Assembly (NCBI RefSeq): GCF_023074075.1
Contig: NZ_JADPKT010000033.1
Coordinates: 62,001 to 126,000 of the forward strand
Direction of reading: 5' to 3'
Source: Bradyrhizobium sp. 138
GTDB lineage: Bacteria > Pseudomonadota > Alphaproteobacteria > Rhizobiales > Xanthobacteraceae
DNA length: 64,000 nt
Under the pieces are notes generated by a model. It was not told the DNA's origin. It did no database searches and worked only from the letters and a program-made list of their open reading frames with translations. A program made the position numbers and the translations under genes. Below, one piece after another: positions 9,794-19,712 of this stretch (positions within the stretch are counted from its first letter, which is position 1; each line of letters starts with the position of its first letter).

Positions 9794-11623
9794 ATGACAA
9801 AAAAACCAACCAATGGGCATGTGCCCGCCGGCAACGGCTCGCGACGCCACCTTCGCTCGCAGGAATGGTTCAATAACCCGCATAATCCGGGGATGACCGC
9901 GCTCTATATGGAGCGCTACCTCAATTTCGGTCTCACCCGCGCCGAGCTGCAGTCCGGCAAGCCGATCATCGGCATCGCCCAGACCGGCAACGACCTTTCC
10001 CCCTGCAACCGCCACCATCTCGAGCTGGCTCATCGCGTCCGCGAGGGCATCCGCGAGGCCGGCGGCATTGCGATGGAATTCCCGACCCATCCGATCCAGG
10101 AGACCGGCAAGCGGCCGACCGCAGCGCTCGACCGCAACCTCGCCTATCTTGGCCTGGTCGAGATCCTCTACGGCTACCCGCTCGACGGCGTCGTGCTCAC
10201 CACCGGCTGCGACAAGACCACGCCGGCCTGCATGATGGCGGCGGCGACCGTGAACCTGCCCGCAATCGTGCTGTCGGGCGGCCCGATGCTCAACGGCTGG
10301 CATGCCGGCGAGCGCACCGGCTCCGGCACCATCGTCTGGAAGTCGCGCGAGCGGCTCGCCGCCGGCGAGATCGACTATGAAGAGTTCATGGAGATCGTGG
10401 CCTCGTCGGCACCGTCGGTCGGCCATTGCAACACCATGGGCACCGCTTCGACCATGAACGGGCTTGCCGAAGCACTCGGCTTCTCGCTGCCGGGCTGCGC
10501 GGCGATCCCCGCACCTTATCGCGAGCGCGGCCAGATCGCCTATGAGACGGGAAAACGCGCCGTCGAGATGGTCTGGGAAGACCTCAAGCCCTCGGACATC
10601 CTGACCCGCAAGGCGTTCGAGAACTGCATCGTGATCAATTCGGCGATCGGCGGCTCGACCAACGCGCCGATCCACATCAACGCCCTGGCCCGCCACATCG
10701 GCGTCGAGCTCTCGATCGAGGACTGGCAGAAATTCGGCCACGACGTACCGCTGCTGGTCAACATGCAGCCGGCGGGCTTCTATCTCGGCGAGGAATTCCA
10801 CCGCGCCGGTGGCGTGCCAGCCGTGGTGCGCGAATTGATGAAGCACAAGCGCATCCATGAAGACGCGGTCACCGTCAATGGCCGCGGCATCGGCGAGAAC
10901 TGCAAGGATGCGCCGAAGCCCGACAATGACGTGATCTGGGCTTACGACAAGCCGCTGGTGAAGGACGCCGGCTTCCTGGTGCTGAAGGGCAATCTGTTCG
11001 ATTCCGCGATCATGAAGACCTCCGTGATCTCCAAGGAATTCCGCGATCGCTACCTCAGCAACCCGAAGGACCTCAACGCCTTCGAGGGCCGCGCCATCGT
11101 GTTCGAGGGTCCGGAGGACTATCACGCGCGAATCGACGATGCCTCGCTCGACATCGACGAACGCTGCGTGCTGTTCATTCGCGGCACCGGCCCGATCGGC
11201 TACCCCGGTGGCGCCGAGGTCGTGAACATGCAGCCGCCGGCGGCGCTGATCAAGCGCGGTATCCTGTCCCTGCCCTGCATCGGCGACGGCCGCCAGTCCG
11301 GCACCTCGGGCTCGCCCTCGATCCTGAATGCTTCGCCGGAAGCCGCCGCCAATGGCGGACTCGCGATCCTGAAGACCGGCGACAAGGTGCGCATCGACCT
11401 CAACAAGGGCAGCGCCAACATCCTGATCTCGGACGAGGAGCTGAAGAAGCGTCACGCCGAGCTGAAGGCCAGCGGCGGCTTCAAGCATCCCGAAAACCAG
11501 ACCCCGTGGCAGGAGATCTATCGCAACACCGTCGGCCAGCAATCGACCGGCGCCTGCATGGAGCTCGCCACAAGGTACCAGAACGTCGCTGGCACGTTTG
11601 GCGTGGCGCGGGACAATCACTAG
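9794..11623 (+). CDS. IlvD/Edd family dehydratase, probable sugar-acid dehydratase
   Basis: This is a 609-residue protein when started at ATG 9794, which has AGGAGA 6 bases upstream; an earlier ATG at 9758 lacks such a site. Iron-sulfur ligands of the family are visible: Cys71 in SPCNRH, Cys139 and Cys146 in [10 protein letters not shown], and a further Cys in [10 protein letters not shown]. The subgroup with these motifs includes L-arabinonate, D-xylonate and L-fuconate-type dehydratases as well as branched-chain DHAD. Location beside two SDR dehydrogenases, KDG kinase, KDPG aldolase and a sugar importer argues for an aldonate dehydratase that makes a 2-keto-3-deoxy acid. A housekeeping ilvD role is less likely but not excluded. 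Confidence 0.85.
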   Translation: MTKKPTNGHVPAGNGSRRHLRSQEWFNNPHNPGMTALYMERYLNFGLTRAELQSGKPIIGIAQTGNDLSPCNRHHLELAHRVREGIREAGGIAMEFPTHPIQETGKRPTAALDRNLAYLGLVEILYGYPLDGVVLTTGCDKTTPACMMAAATVNLPAIVLSGGPMLNGWHAGERTGSGTIVWKSRERLAAGEIDYEEFMEIVASSAPSVGHCNTMGTASTMNGLAEALGFSLPGCAAIPAPYRERGQIAYETGKRAVEMVWEDLKPSDILTRKAFENCIVINSAIGGSTNAPIHINALARHIGVELSIEDWQKFGHDVPLLVNMQPAGFYLGEEFHRAGGVPAVVRELMKHKRIHEDAVTVNGRGIGENCKDAPKPDNDVIWAYDKPLVKDAGFLVLKGNLFDSAIMKTSVISKEFRDRYLSNPKDLNAFEGRAIVFEGPEDYHARIDDASLDIDERCVLFIRGTGPIGYPGGAEVVNMQPPAALIKRGILSLPCIGDGRQSGTSGSPSILNASPEAAANGGLAILKTGDKVRIDLNKGSANILISDEELKKRHAELKASGGFKHPENQTPWQEIYRNTVGQQSTGACMELATRYQNVAGTFGVARDNH

Positions 11624-11633
11624 CAGCCACGTT

Positions 11634-11721
11634 CGTCATTGCGAGCGAAGCGAAGCAATCCAGAGACGTCTCCGCGGAGATTGCCTGGATTGCTTCGTCG
11701 CAAGAGCTCCTCGCAATGACG
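11634..11721. repeat. 88-bp palindromic intergenic repeat (CGTCATTGCGAG type)
   Basis: The element begins CGTCATTGCGAG and ends CTCGCAATGACG, with inner arms GAAGCAATCCAG and CTGGATTGCTTC, so it folds into a long stem. It fills most of the gap between the dehydratase and the first SDR gene. I recall elements of this type as abundant in Bradyrhizobium and relatives. It may act as an mRNA-stabilising or terminator-like structure within the operon. Confidence 0.75.
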
Positions 11722-11760
11722 TGGGGCTGGCATTGAAACTATACCAAGGAGAACAACAAC

Positions 11761-12492
11761 ATGGCAGACCGCCTCAAGGCCAAACGCGCCGTCATCACGG
11801 CTGCAGCCGCCGGCATCGGCCGCGCCTGCGCCATCGCATTCGCGCGCGAGGGTGCAACCGTCATCGCCACCGACATCAATGAAGCCGGCATCGCTGGCTT
11901 GACCAAGGAAGGCATCGCCGAGGTCGCAAAGCTCGACGTCCGCAACAGCGCCGACGTCAACGCCTTTGCCAAGCGGGTCGGCAAGATCGACATCCTGCTC
12001 AATGCGGCGGGCTTCGTGCACCACGGCACCATCCTGGAATGCTCGGAAGAGGATTTTGATTTCTCGTTCGACCTCAACGTCAAGTCGATGCACCGGACCA
12101 TCAGGGCCTTCCTGCCCGACATGATCGCCGGCGGCGGCGGCAGCATCGTCAACATCTCGTCCTGCGCGGCCTTGAGGCCGCCCGCTAACCGCTACGTCTA
12201 CAGCTCGTCGAAGGCCGCAGTGTCGCTGCTGTCGCGCGCGGTTGCGCTCGATTTCATCACCAAGGGCATCCGCTGCAACTCGATCTGCCCCGGCACCGTC
12301 GAGACGCCTTCGATGCTCGACCGCGCCGCCGCGCAAGGCCCGCAAGGCAAGGAGATGTTCATCTCCCGCCAGAAGATGGGCCGGCTCGGTACCGCCGAGG
12401 AAATCGCCAACATGGCGGTCTATCTCGGCAGCGACGAGAGCGCCTTCACCACCGGCGTCGACCTCGTCGTCGATGGCGGCTACATGCTTTGA
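11761..12492 (+). CDS. SDR family oxidoreductase, BDH2/2-keto-3-deoxy-L-fuconate dehydrogenase-like
   Basis: The 243-residue classical SDR has a cofactor turn TAAAAGIG at 13-20, Asn81 in NAAG, Ser133/134, and the catalytic Tyr147-x3-Lys151 (YSSSK). Sequence features such as ATDIN after strand 2 and GFVHHGT closely follow mammalian BDH2. Bacterial members of that group oxidise 2-keto-3-deoxy-L-fuconate in the non-phosphorylating fucose pathway. ATDIN with an acidic residue points to NAD rather than NADP. It follows the dehydratase, whose product could be its substrate. It is separated from it by a palindromic repeat, and the next SDR starts 19 bp later. Confidence 0.85.
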   Translation: MADRLKAKRAVITAAAAGIGRACAIAFAREGATVIATDINEAGIAGLTKEGIAEVAKLDVRNSADVNAFAKRVGKIDILLNAAGFVHHGTILECSEEDFDFSFDLNVKSMHRTIRAFLPDMIAGGGGSIVNISSCAALRPPANRYVYSSSKAAVSLLSRAVALDFITKGIRCNSICPGTVETPSMLDRAAAQGPQGKEMFISRQKMGRLGTAEEIANMAVYLGSDESAFTTGVDLVVDGGYML

Positions 12493-12511
12493 TGCTCGGA
12501 GATCGCATCTC

Positions 12512-13258
12512 ATGAACAAGATCGATCTCAACGGCCGCATCGCCATCGTCACCGGCGGCGCGCAGGGCTTTGGCCGCGCGATCACCGAGCGTTTCGTCGC
12601 CTCGGGCGCCAAGGTCGCGATCTGGGATTTCGATGCGGCGCTGGCCGAGAAGACCGCCAAGGAGATCGGCGACGGCGCCCGCGTGTTCAAGGTCGACGTC
12701 ACCGACACCGCCGCCGTTGAGCAGGCCCGTGACGCCACGCTCAAGGCCTTCGGCAAGATCGACATCCTCGTCAACAATGCCGGCATCGCCGGCATCAACA
12801 AGCCGGTCTGGGAGACCGACCTCGAGGAATGGCGCAAGGTGCTGCGCATCAATCTCGACGGCCCCTTCATCGTCTGCAAGGCCATCGTGCCGGCAATGCT
12901 CAAGCAGAAATATGGCCGCATCGTCAACATCGCCTCGATCGCCGGCAAGGAAGGCAATCCGAATGCGGCGCATTATTCGGCCTCCAAGGCCGGCCTGATC
13001 GCGCTGACGAAATCGCTCGGCAAGGAGCTCGCCGCCCACGACATCCTCGTCAATGCAGTGACGCCGGCGGCCGCCAAGACCGCGATCTTCGACCAGATGA
13101 CGCAGCAGCATATCGACTTCATGCTGTCAAAGATCCCGAAGGGGCGCTTCGTGCTGGTCGAAGAGCTCGCCGCGATGGTGAGCTGGCTTGCGTCGGAAGA
13201 TTGTGCCTTCTCGACCGGCGCGGTGTTCGACATCTCGGGCGGACGCGCAACCTATTGA
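12512..13258 (+). CDS. SDR family oxidoreductase, FabG/aldose-dehydrogenase-like
   Basis: The 248-residue protein starts at ATG 12512; longer in-frame extensions overlap the previous gene and are not SDR-like. The cofactor motif TGGAQGFG is at 14-21, NNAG at 88-91, the catalytic serine at 142, and Tyr155-x3-Lys159 in YSASK. Asp39 or Asp41 after strand 2 suggests NAD preference. SDRs of this group include sugar 1-dehydrogenases (L-fucose, L-rhamnose, galactose) as well as 3-oxoacyl reductases. In this locus a sugar dehydrogenase feeding the IlvD-type dehydratase is the most economical reading; the substrate is not shown by the sequence. Confidence 0.82.
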   Translation: MNKIDLNGRIAIVTGGAQGFGRAITERFVASGAKVAIWDFDAALAEKTAKEIGDGARVFKVDVTDTAAVEQARDATLKAFGKIDILVNNAGIAGINKPVWETDLEEWRKVLRINLDGPFIVCKAIVPAMLKQKYGRIVNIASIAGKEGNPNAAHYSASKAGLIALTKSLGKELAAHDILVNAVTPAAAKTAIFDQMTQQHIDFMLSKIPKGRFVLVEELAAMVSWLASEDCAFSTGAVFDISGGRATY

Positions 13259-13265
13259 GGACACC

Positions 13266-13658
13266 ATGATCCGGGAAGGCGGATGCCTGTGCGGCGCGGT
13301 TCGGTTCAAGGCGGAGGGCGAGCCGCTCAACGTCCGTGTCTGCCATTGCCGCATCTGCCAGAAGGCGATGGGCTCGCCCTACTTCGCCCGCGCGCAGTTC
13401 GACCAGCGCGCGCTGACCGTCGAAGGCGACACCGCCCGCTATGCGTCCTCGGAGAATATCGACCGGGTGTTCTGCGGGCGCTGCGGCACGCGGCTGTTCG
13501 CCTGGCGGCGCAATGGCACGCTGGCGGGCGTTGCACTGACCACCTTCGATGACCGCAACGCCTTTGCGCCGACCGAGCACATCTGGGTGTCGGAAAAGCT
13601 GGCGTGGCTGAAGCTCGACGACGGTCTGACACAATACCCGACGACGATCCCGTCCTGA
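13266..13658 (+). CDS. GFA family protein (glutathione-dependent formaldehyde-activating enzyme fold)
   Basis: This small 130-residue zinc protein has the GFA cysteine pattern: Cys7-x-Cys9, then Cys26-x-Cys28-xx-Cys31, then Cys70-xx-Cys73. It starts 7 bases after the SDR gene and probably shares its transcript. Family members were linked to S-hydroxymethylglutathione formation, but most are uncharacterised and many sit in catabolic operons without any formaldehyde chemistry. Its role in this sugar locus is unknown. The 3' end meets the convergent EamA gene with only 2 bp between stops, where a 12-base palindrome CCTGATATCAGG (13654-13665) spans the junction. Confidence 0.85.
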   Translation: MIREGGCLCGAVRFKAEGEPLNVRVCHCRICQKAMGSPYFARAQFDQRALTVEGDTARYASSENIDRVFCGRCGTRLFAWRRNGTLAGVALTTFDDRNAFAPTEHIWVSEKLAWLKLDDGLTQYPTTIPS

Positions 13659-13660
13659 TA

Positions 13661-14566
13661 TCAGGCTTGGCTTGACGCGCTCGCCGCATCCGCACTCCGG
13701 CCCGCCGTCGTCGCAATCCAGATTCCGGCAAACACCGCGACGATGCCGGCCGCCAGATTCCAGCGCAGCGGTTCGTGCAGCAGCCAGGCCCCGACCAGCG
13801 ATGCCGCGATTGGATTGACCGTGACCGAGATCGCGACGCGCGTCGGCGTCGTCCGCTCCAGCGCGAAGGCCCAGAGATAGAAGGTCAGCGCCGCGCCGAA
13901 GGCGCCGAGATAGAGAGCCGCCAGCCATTGCGGCATGCCGAAGCCGGCGACGGGCGCAAAACTCCCCCGGATGCAGGAGAGCAGGATGAGGCACGCCGCA
14001 CCCGCCGCCATGCTCATGGTCGTAAAGGCGATTGGACTGGAGCGCCGGATCAGCGGCTTTGACCAGATGCCGTAGAGCGCCATGCACAGCGCAGCGGCCA
14101 TCATCAGGAGATCGCCGCGCCAGGCGCCCGACGGGGCCGAGGTCAGGTCGGAGAGAAGCGCTACCGCAACGCCAAACGTCGCGATCAAGACACCGACCGA
14201 TTTGCGCCAAGTCAGGGCTTCCGCACCCAGAGCGGCCCCGATCACGAGCGACAGCAGAGGAAGCGTCGACAGTGCGAGCGCGCCGCGCGCAGCGGTCGTA
14301 AAGATCAGCGATGCATTGAACAGGATCGGGAACAGGGCGAAGAACAGAAGGCCGAGCCCGATTGCGGCGGCCCAGTCCGCTCGCCCCGGCCACCGATGGC
14401 CGCGCAGCAGCGTCAACGGCAATAGCAGGAGAAAGCCGATGCCGAACCGGAACGAGCCGATCGCCAGCGGATCGATGCTGCCCACCAGATAGCGCGTCGC
14501 GCCGATCGAGCTGCCGCCGAGTCCGCTGGAGAGCATGGCCGCCAGAACACCGGAGATATCGGTCAC
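13661..14566 (-). CDS. EamA/DMT family transporter
   Basis: The 301-residue protein is strongly hydrophobic, with about ten predicted membrane helices in two EamA repeats. This is the standard architecture of RhtA/YdcZ-like metabolite exporters of the inner membrane. The start is GTG at 14566 with GGGAGCAATC before it. It is divergent from a LysR-type regulator 89 bp away, a classic regulator-exporter arrangement for amino-acid or drug-like metabolites. The substrate is unknown. Confidence 0.88.
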   Translation of the reverse strand: MTDISGVLAAMLSSGLGGSSIGATRYLVGSIDPLAIGSFRFGIGFLLLLPLTLLRGHRWPGRADWAAAIGLGLLFFALFPILFNASLIFTTAARGALALSTLPLLSLVIGAALGAEALTWRKSVGVLIATFGVAVALLSDLTSAPSGAWRGDLLMMAAALCMALYGIWSKPLIRRSSPIAFTTMSMAAGAACLILLSCIRGSFAPVAGFGMPQWLAALYLGAFGAALTFYLWAFALERTTPTRVAISVTVNPIAASLVGAWLLHEPLRWNLAAGIVAVFAGIWIATTAGRSADAASASSQA

Positions 14567-14655
14567 GATTGCTCCCGTTGCTGCTTTGAAAGCAGCATAG
14601 GCGGCGCGCGGAAACAGGGAATGGAATTTCCGTCATGCTGGGATAACGTTACGTC

Positions 14656-15519
14656 ATGACCGCCCTCGATCCAGATCTGCTGAAGGCCTTTGCCGCCGTT
14701 GCCAAGCATCGCTCCTTCACGCGCGCAGCCGCGGCGCTCAACCGCACCCAATCGGCGGTGAGCGTCCAGATCAGACGTCTGGAACAAGGGCTCGGCGCAA
14801 CACTGTTTCGACGCACCAGGGCCGGCGTAGCACTGACGGCAGCAGGCGACGAACTCCTTGTCTATGCAAGGCGGCTTCTGGATCTGAATGCAGAGGCGAT
14901 CGAGGCGCTGCGTACGCGCAAGCGCGAGGCAATGGTCCGGCTCGGCGTGATGGACGACTACGGCACGATCCTCATTCCGCCATTGCTGGCGCAATTCGCC
15001 AAAAGCCATCCGGAGATCCGGGTCGAGATCGAGACCGGGCTGACCGCAACGATGCCGGCCCAGCTCGGCGAGGCCTACGACCTTGTCATTGCCATGCATC
15101 CGGCGGGACGCGGCGATGGCGAGCTGCTGCGGCGCGAGCAGGCGGTCTGGGCTGCAGCCGCGTCATACTCAGTCGAGGCGCTGCAGGACACGCTGCCCGT
15201 CGCGCTCTACCCGCCGGGCTGCCTGTTCAGGCAATGGGCCACCGATGCTCTCGATGCCGCAGGCCGCCCCTGGCGCCTCGCCTTTGTCAGCCGAACGCTG
15301 ACAGCGGTGGAGGCGATCGCGGCACAGGGCCTCGCGATCACGGTCGTCAAAGCCGGCACCCTGCCGCCTACTCTGCGCATCCTGTCCGAACGCGACGGCC
15401 TGCCGCCGCTGCCGGCTGCGGACATCCGCCTCCACCGCGCGCGCAATCTGTCGCGTCCGGCGGCACTGTTGGCAGATCATTTGCAGCGTGGCATTTCGGA
15501 GCCGGTCTCCCTATGTTGA
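14656..15519 (+). CDS. LysR family transcriptional regulator
   Basis: The 287-residue LysR-type regulator has its N-terminal winged helix-turn-helix at about residues 17-49 (FTRAAAALNRTQSAVSVQI) and a C-terminal effector domain. It is divergent from the EamA exporter, which is the most likely target. The shared 89-bp region holds an AACGTT-centred dyad in ATAACGTTAC just before the regulator start, which could serve autoregulation. A LysR gene is often next to the gene it activates, but the effector cannot be inferred. Confidence 0.88.
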   Translation: MTALDPDLLKAFAAVAKHRSFTRAAAALNRTQSAVSVQIRRLEQGLGATLFRRTRAGVALTAAGDELLVYARRLLDLNAEAIEALRTRKREAMVRLGVMDDYGTILIPPLLAQFAKSHPEIRVEIETGLTATMPAQLGEAYDLVIAMHPAGRGDGELLRREQAVWAAAASYSVEALQDTLPVALYPPGCLFRQWATDALDAAGRPWRLAFVSRTLTAVEAIAAQGLAITVVKAGTLPPTLRILSERDGLPPLPAADIRLHRARNLSRPAALLADHLQRGISEPVSLC

Positions 15520-15592
15520 CGCGAAGCGTTGCTGCACCGCCGGTTTGGCTGGGACGGCTGCAAGGCCGCTAGTAAACCGGGACGAACTAGCC

Positions 15593-16273
15593 GTGAATAT
15601 TTCCCTTTATGACCTCTCCGTCTGGGTGCTGCCCCTCGTGCTCGCCATCACCTTCCACGAGGCCGCGCATGCCTTTGTCGCGGACCGGCTCGGGGACAGC
15701 ACGGCCGCACAGCTCGGCCGCGTCAGCTTCAACCCGTTCCGGCATATCGATCCCTTCGGGACCGTGATCCTCCCTGCGATGCTGCTGTTTGCGCATTCGC
15801 CGTTCCTGTTTGGCTACGCCAAGCCGGTGCCGGTGAATTTCCGCAAGCTTGGCAACCCCAGGCTCGACATGGTCTGGGTGGCCCTCGCCGGGCCCGTCAC
15901 CAACATCCTGCTGGCGCTGGCCGCGGCCCTCGCCTTCCATGCCCTGCCCCTGGTGCCCGCGAGCTCGGCGAAATGGGTCGCGGACAATCTCAAGAATGCC
16001 CTCGTGATCAACGCGGTCCTTGCGGTGTTCAACATGATGCCGATTCCGCCGCTCGACGGCGGGCGCGTCGCGGTCGGGCTGTTGCCGCGCCCCCTCGCCG
16101 CGCCCTTGGCCCGGCTCGAGCCGTTTGGGATGCTGATCCTGATCGGGCTCCTGATCCTGCTACCGCTGGCAGGTTCCCGGTTCGGTCTAAATCTTGATGT
16201 TATTTCAGCAATACTGCGAACGTTGACCGGTTATGTGATTCAGGCTGTTCTCTTCCTGACCGGCAATGCGTAG
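15593..16273 (+). CDS. site-2 protease family membrane metallopeptidase (M50)
   Basis: Started at GTG 15593 the protein has 226 residues, typical of the short group of S2P-like proteases. A start at 15488 would add residues overlapping the LysR gene with no homology-like character. The zinc motif HEAAH has His22, Glu23 and His26; the third ligand Asp155 lies in PIPPLDGGR at 150-158. Around five to six membrane segments surround these motifs. There is no PDZ domain. Such proteins cleave membrane-spanning substrates, but for this compact group targets are mostly unknown. The following gene encodes a tail-anchored protein of unknown function. Confidence 0.85.
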   Translation: MNISLYDLSVWVLPLVLAITFHEAAHAFVADRLGDSTAAQLGRVSFNPFRHIDPFGTVILPAMLLFAHSPFLFGYAKPVPVNFRKLGNPRLDMVWVALAGPVTNILLALAAALAFHALPLVPASSAKWVADNLKNALVINAVLAVFNMMPIPPLDGGRVAVGLLPRPLAAPLARLEPFGMLILIGLLILLPLAGSRFGLNLDVISAILRTLTGYVIQAVLFLTGNA

Positions 16274-16317
16274 TTGAACGCGACACCCGAACACAAGCCG
16301 AAGGGCCAGAGGCCGAC

Positions 16318-16758
16318 TTGGTCAAAGCTGCCGATATGCTGATCGCGCGACGCGCGGACACCCGCGCCCGCGCCGATTTCGCCACCTGGAAGATGATGGC
16401 CAAGCTCAACGGATCGTCCGCGCTGCCGCCGGAGGCCCAGGAATTCCTCGCGAGCTACCAGAACCTGCTGGCGCAAATGAGCGAGGGTGAGGCCACCGAG
16501 GCGACCATCGGCGCGATTTACAAGGCCTATTATGCCGAGATGGGTGGCGCGGGGACCCCGCCCGACGTCCGCCCACGCCCGACCGAGCCGGCAGCGGACA
16601 ATGTTACCGCTTTCCGCCGCCCGGCACCGAAGCCGAAGAAAGTCGCTTCCTTCGGAGCGGCGGCTTTTGCTGGACCTCAGAAACGGCCGCTGCCGGTGGC
16701 GCTGATCTTCGCCTGCCTGGTCGTGGTCTATGTCGGCATCCGGCTCTACTGGCGCTGA
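16318..16758 (+). CDS. hypothetical protein with C-terminal membrane anchor
   Basis: This 146-residue protein starts with TTG at 16318; an ATG at 16336 (codon 7) is an equally good start. The N-terminal two thirds are helical and hydrophilic, the middle is proline-rich (about 79-110), and a single membrane helix at about 125-143 ends the protein, so it looks tail-anchored. It follows the S2P-type protease by 44 bp and may be co-transcribed. Its last 13 bases overlap the convergent TonB gene. I do not recognise a family. Confidence 0.6.
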   Translation: MVKAADMLIARRADTRARADFATWKMMAKLNGSSALPPEAQEFLASYQNLLAQMSEGEATEATIGAIYKAYYAEMGGAGTPPDVRPRPTEPAADNVTAFRRPAPKPKKVASFGAAAFAGPQKRPLPVALIFACLVVVYVGIRLYWR

Positions 16759-17564
16759 GCCGCCGTCTTCTTTTTCTTCTCTTCCCGCGGCTTGAACTTG
16801 ATCTCGACGGTGCGCTCGAACCGGTCCTCGGTCAGCTCTGTCGGCGGGACCGGGAAAGGATCGGATTTGTGGACCATGGAGATCGCGGCGGCATCGTAAG
16901 CCGCGTCTCCTGAGGATTCCACGACATCGACCGAAACCACATTGCCTCTGCGGTTGAGTGCGAAGCTCACCTTGGCCGTCTGGTCCTTGGGCTCCTTGCC
17001 CTCCGGATTGACCTTGTGTGCTGCCAGATGTGCGCTGATCTTGCGGTTCCAATCGGCCGTCAGCTTCAGCAGGTCTTTGCCGATGCCGAGCACCGGCGCC
17101 ATGGCCTTCTCGGCCTCGCGCGTTGCCTCTTCGAAAGTCTGCCGGTCCGCTGCAACCGACTTCTGGGATGCCTCCATGGCCGGCGTTTCAATCGCGGCCA
17201 CCTTCGGATCGTCGTCCTGTTCCTTCTTCGGCTTGTTCTCGGTGACGATGCGATCGGCATCCTCGACCTGTTGCGGCCGATCCTGAGGAAGGTCGGTCTC
17301 CTTCGTCTCGGTCTTTTGCTCGGGCAGTGCCGGGCGCTCTTCGGACTCGTCCGATTCCGACGGCGCGACGGGCAGATTGGACTCCTGAACCGGAGGCGAC
17401 GTCATCTCCACCGCGAACTCCGCGCCGGCTGCGCCCAGACCGTCGCCGTCCACATCGGCGCGCAGGTGCGCCAGTGCGAGCGCGGCGCCGCCCAGATGGA
17501 GCACGAGCGCCGCCACCGCCGCCAGGATCCAGAGCTTCCGGGATGGTCTGAGTTCGTCCGACAT
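16746..17564 (-). CDS. TonB family energy transducer
   Basis: The 272-residue protein has a short cytoplasmic N-terminus, one membrane helix at about 11-33, and a long acidic and Pro/Lys/Glu-rich periplasmic spacer. Its C-terminal TonB-like domain is at about 170-262 and ends in a basic tail. It would couple ExbB-ExbD to outer-membrane receptors. It is the last gene of a hydroxylase-exbB-exbD-tonB run. Compared with E. coli TonB, the spacer is Glu-rich instead of built from Glu-Pro/Lys-Pro repeats, which fits alphaproteobacterial TonB proteins. The gene ends inside the 3' end of the convergent hypothetical gene. Confidence 0.85.
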   Translation of the reverse strand: MSDELRPSRKLWILAAVAALVLHLGGAALALAHLRADVDGDGLGAAGAEFAVEMTSPPVQESNLPVAPSESDESEERPALPEQKTETKETDLPQDRPQQVEDADRIVTENKPKKEQDDDPKVAAIETPAMEASQKSVAADRQTFEEATREAEKAMAPVLGIGKDLLKLTADWNRKISAHLAAHKVNPEGKEPKDQTAKVSFALNRRGNVVSVDVVESSGDAAYDAAAISMVHKSDPFPVPPTELTEDRFERTVEIKFKPREEKKKKTAAQRQ

Positions 17565-17575
17565 AACAGGCCTTC

Positions 17576-18031
17576 TTAAGGCTGAGCGGCGCCTGCCGCA
17601 GGCGCGCCCGGAGCGCCTTCCAGCGCCACCAGTTTCACCCGCGTATAGCCGCCTGAGCGCAAGAGCTCCATGATGCCCATCAACTCCCCATACGGCACCG
17701 ACTTGTCGGCACGCAGGAACACGTACTTGTCCTTGCTCATGTCGGACAATCCGTCGAGCGTCCCGATCAATTCGGCCCGGTGGACCGTGTTTTCTCCGAT
17801 GGCAAGCGTCAGATCCGGCTTGATGCTGAGATAGGTCGGCTTGTCCGGCTTCTTCTGCGGCATCGCGCTAGAGGTCGGCAGATCGATCGGCAGGTCGACC
17901 GTGGAGAGCGGAGCTGCGACCATGAAGATGATCAGCAGCACCAGGATGACGTCGATGAACGGCGTGACGTTGATCTCATGCGTTTCCGAGAAATCGTCGT
18001 CGTCATCGTTGTCTGCGAGCGAAACGGCCAT
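17576..18031 (-). CDS. exbD: biopolymer transport protein ExbD
   Basis: The 151-residue protein has one membrane helix at about 23-42 carrying the family's key Asp27 (FIDVILVLL), which takes part in proton transfer. A periplasmic domain follows, with a low-complexity Ala/Pro tail of about 12 residues. The acidic cytoplasmic start has six consecutive Asp-rich positions. It lies 3 bases after exbB and 11 bases before the tonB gene, so the three are surely co-translated. It energises TonB-dependent uptake through the receptor encoded next door. Confidence 0.93.
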   Translation of the reverse strand: MAVSLADNDDDDDFSETHEINVTPFIDVILVLLIIFMVAAPLSTVDLPIDLPTSSAMPQKKPDKPTYLSIKPDLTLAIGENTVHRAELIGTLDGLSDMSKDKYVFLRADKSVPYGELMGIMELLRSGGYTRVKLVALEGAPGAPAAGAAQP

Positions 18032-18034
18032 GGT

Positions 18035-19020
<986 letters not shown>

Positions 19021-19024
<4 letters not shown>

Positions 19025-19710
19025 ACTTCGGCCCAGTAGCGAATGAGGTTGTGATAGATACCCGTCAATTTGACCGTTTCGGGATCGTCACGCCCGAGCC
19101 GTTCCACCAGCGCCTGTATCGCGGTGTCGAGGTCAAAGATCATGCTCCGGGCTTGATCGTCCCGTATCATGCTCTGAAGCCAGAAGAAAGACGCAACCCG
19201 TGTTCCCCTCGTCACGGGGGTGACGAGATGGAGGCTGGTCGAGGGATAGAGCACGCAGTCGCCGGCTGGCAACTTCACTTCGTGCGAGCCGTAAGTGTCC
19301 TCGATCACAAGTTCGCCACCGTCGTACTCTTCCGGCTCGGCGAGGAACAGCGTGACCGACAGGTCTGTGCGGATGCGAAGGCCGGTCAGACGGTCGCCGC
19401 GGATTGCATTGTCGACATGCAGGCCGAAATGGTGGCCACTGCTCGCCGCATAGCGGTTGAACAATGGCGGGAAGATCTGGAGCGGGATCGCCGCCGCGAT
19501 GAAACGCGGATTCGACGTCAGCGCCGAGATGATGCGGTTGCCGAGCTTTCGCGCGACTTCGCTATCGGGCGGCAGTTGCTCGTTGCGCTTGACCATCGCC
19601 GACTGCGCGCCGGCGGTGGAGCGGCCGTCCTCCCATTGGCTGGCATCCATGATGCGGCGGAAATCCGCCACATCATCCTTGCTGAGAACGCCTGGCAGGC
19701 ACGTCAACAT
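19021..19710 (-). CDS. PKHD-type Fe(II)/2-oxoglutarate hydroxylase (PiuC/YbiX family)
   Basis: The 229-residue protein starts at ATG 19710; longer in-frame extension overlaps the receptor gene antisense and is not protein-like. Iron ligands His98-x-Asp100 and His161 and the 2-oxoglutarate-binding Arg171 are in place, as in PiuC and YbiX. Such hydroxylases are regularly found beside TonB-dependent siderophore receptors and are induced by iron starvation, though their substrate is not known. Its ATG lies 2 bases after the receptor stop, and its stop overlaps exbB, so receptor, hydroxylase, ExbB, ExbD and TonB form one unit. Confidence 0.9.
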
Positions 19711-19712
19711 GA

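Noticed and set aside
9653..11620. A long 655-codon open frame antisense to the IlvD/Edd dehydratase
   Set aside because: It has the Arg/His/Asp-rich, repetitive composition of a reverse-frame shadow in high-GC DNA and no ribosome site, while the sense strand encodes a clear dehydratase with its Fe-S cysteines.
13654..13665. 12-base palindrome CCTGATATCAGG at the GFA/EamA junction as a terminator
   Set aside because: The stem would have no loop and there is no T-run; noted only as a junction palindrome.
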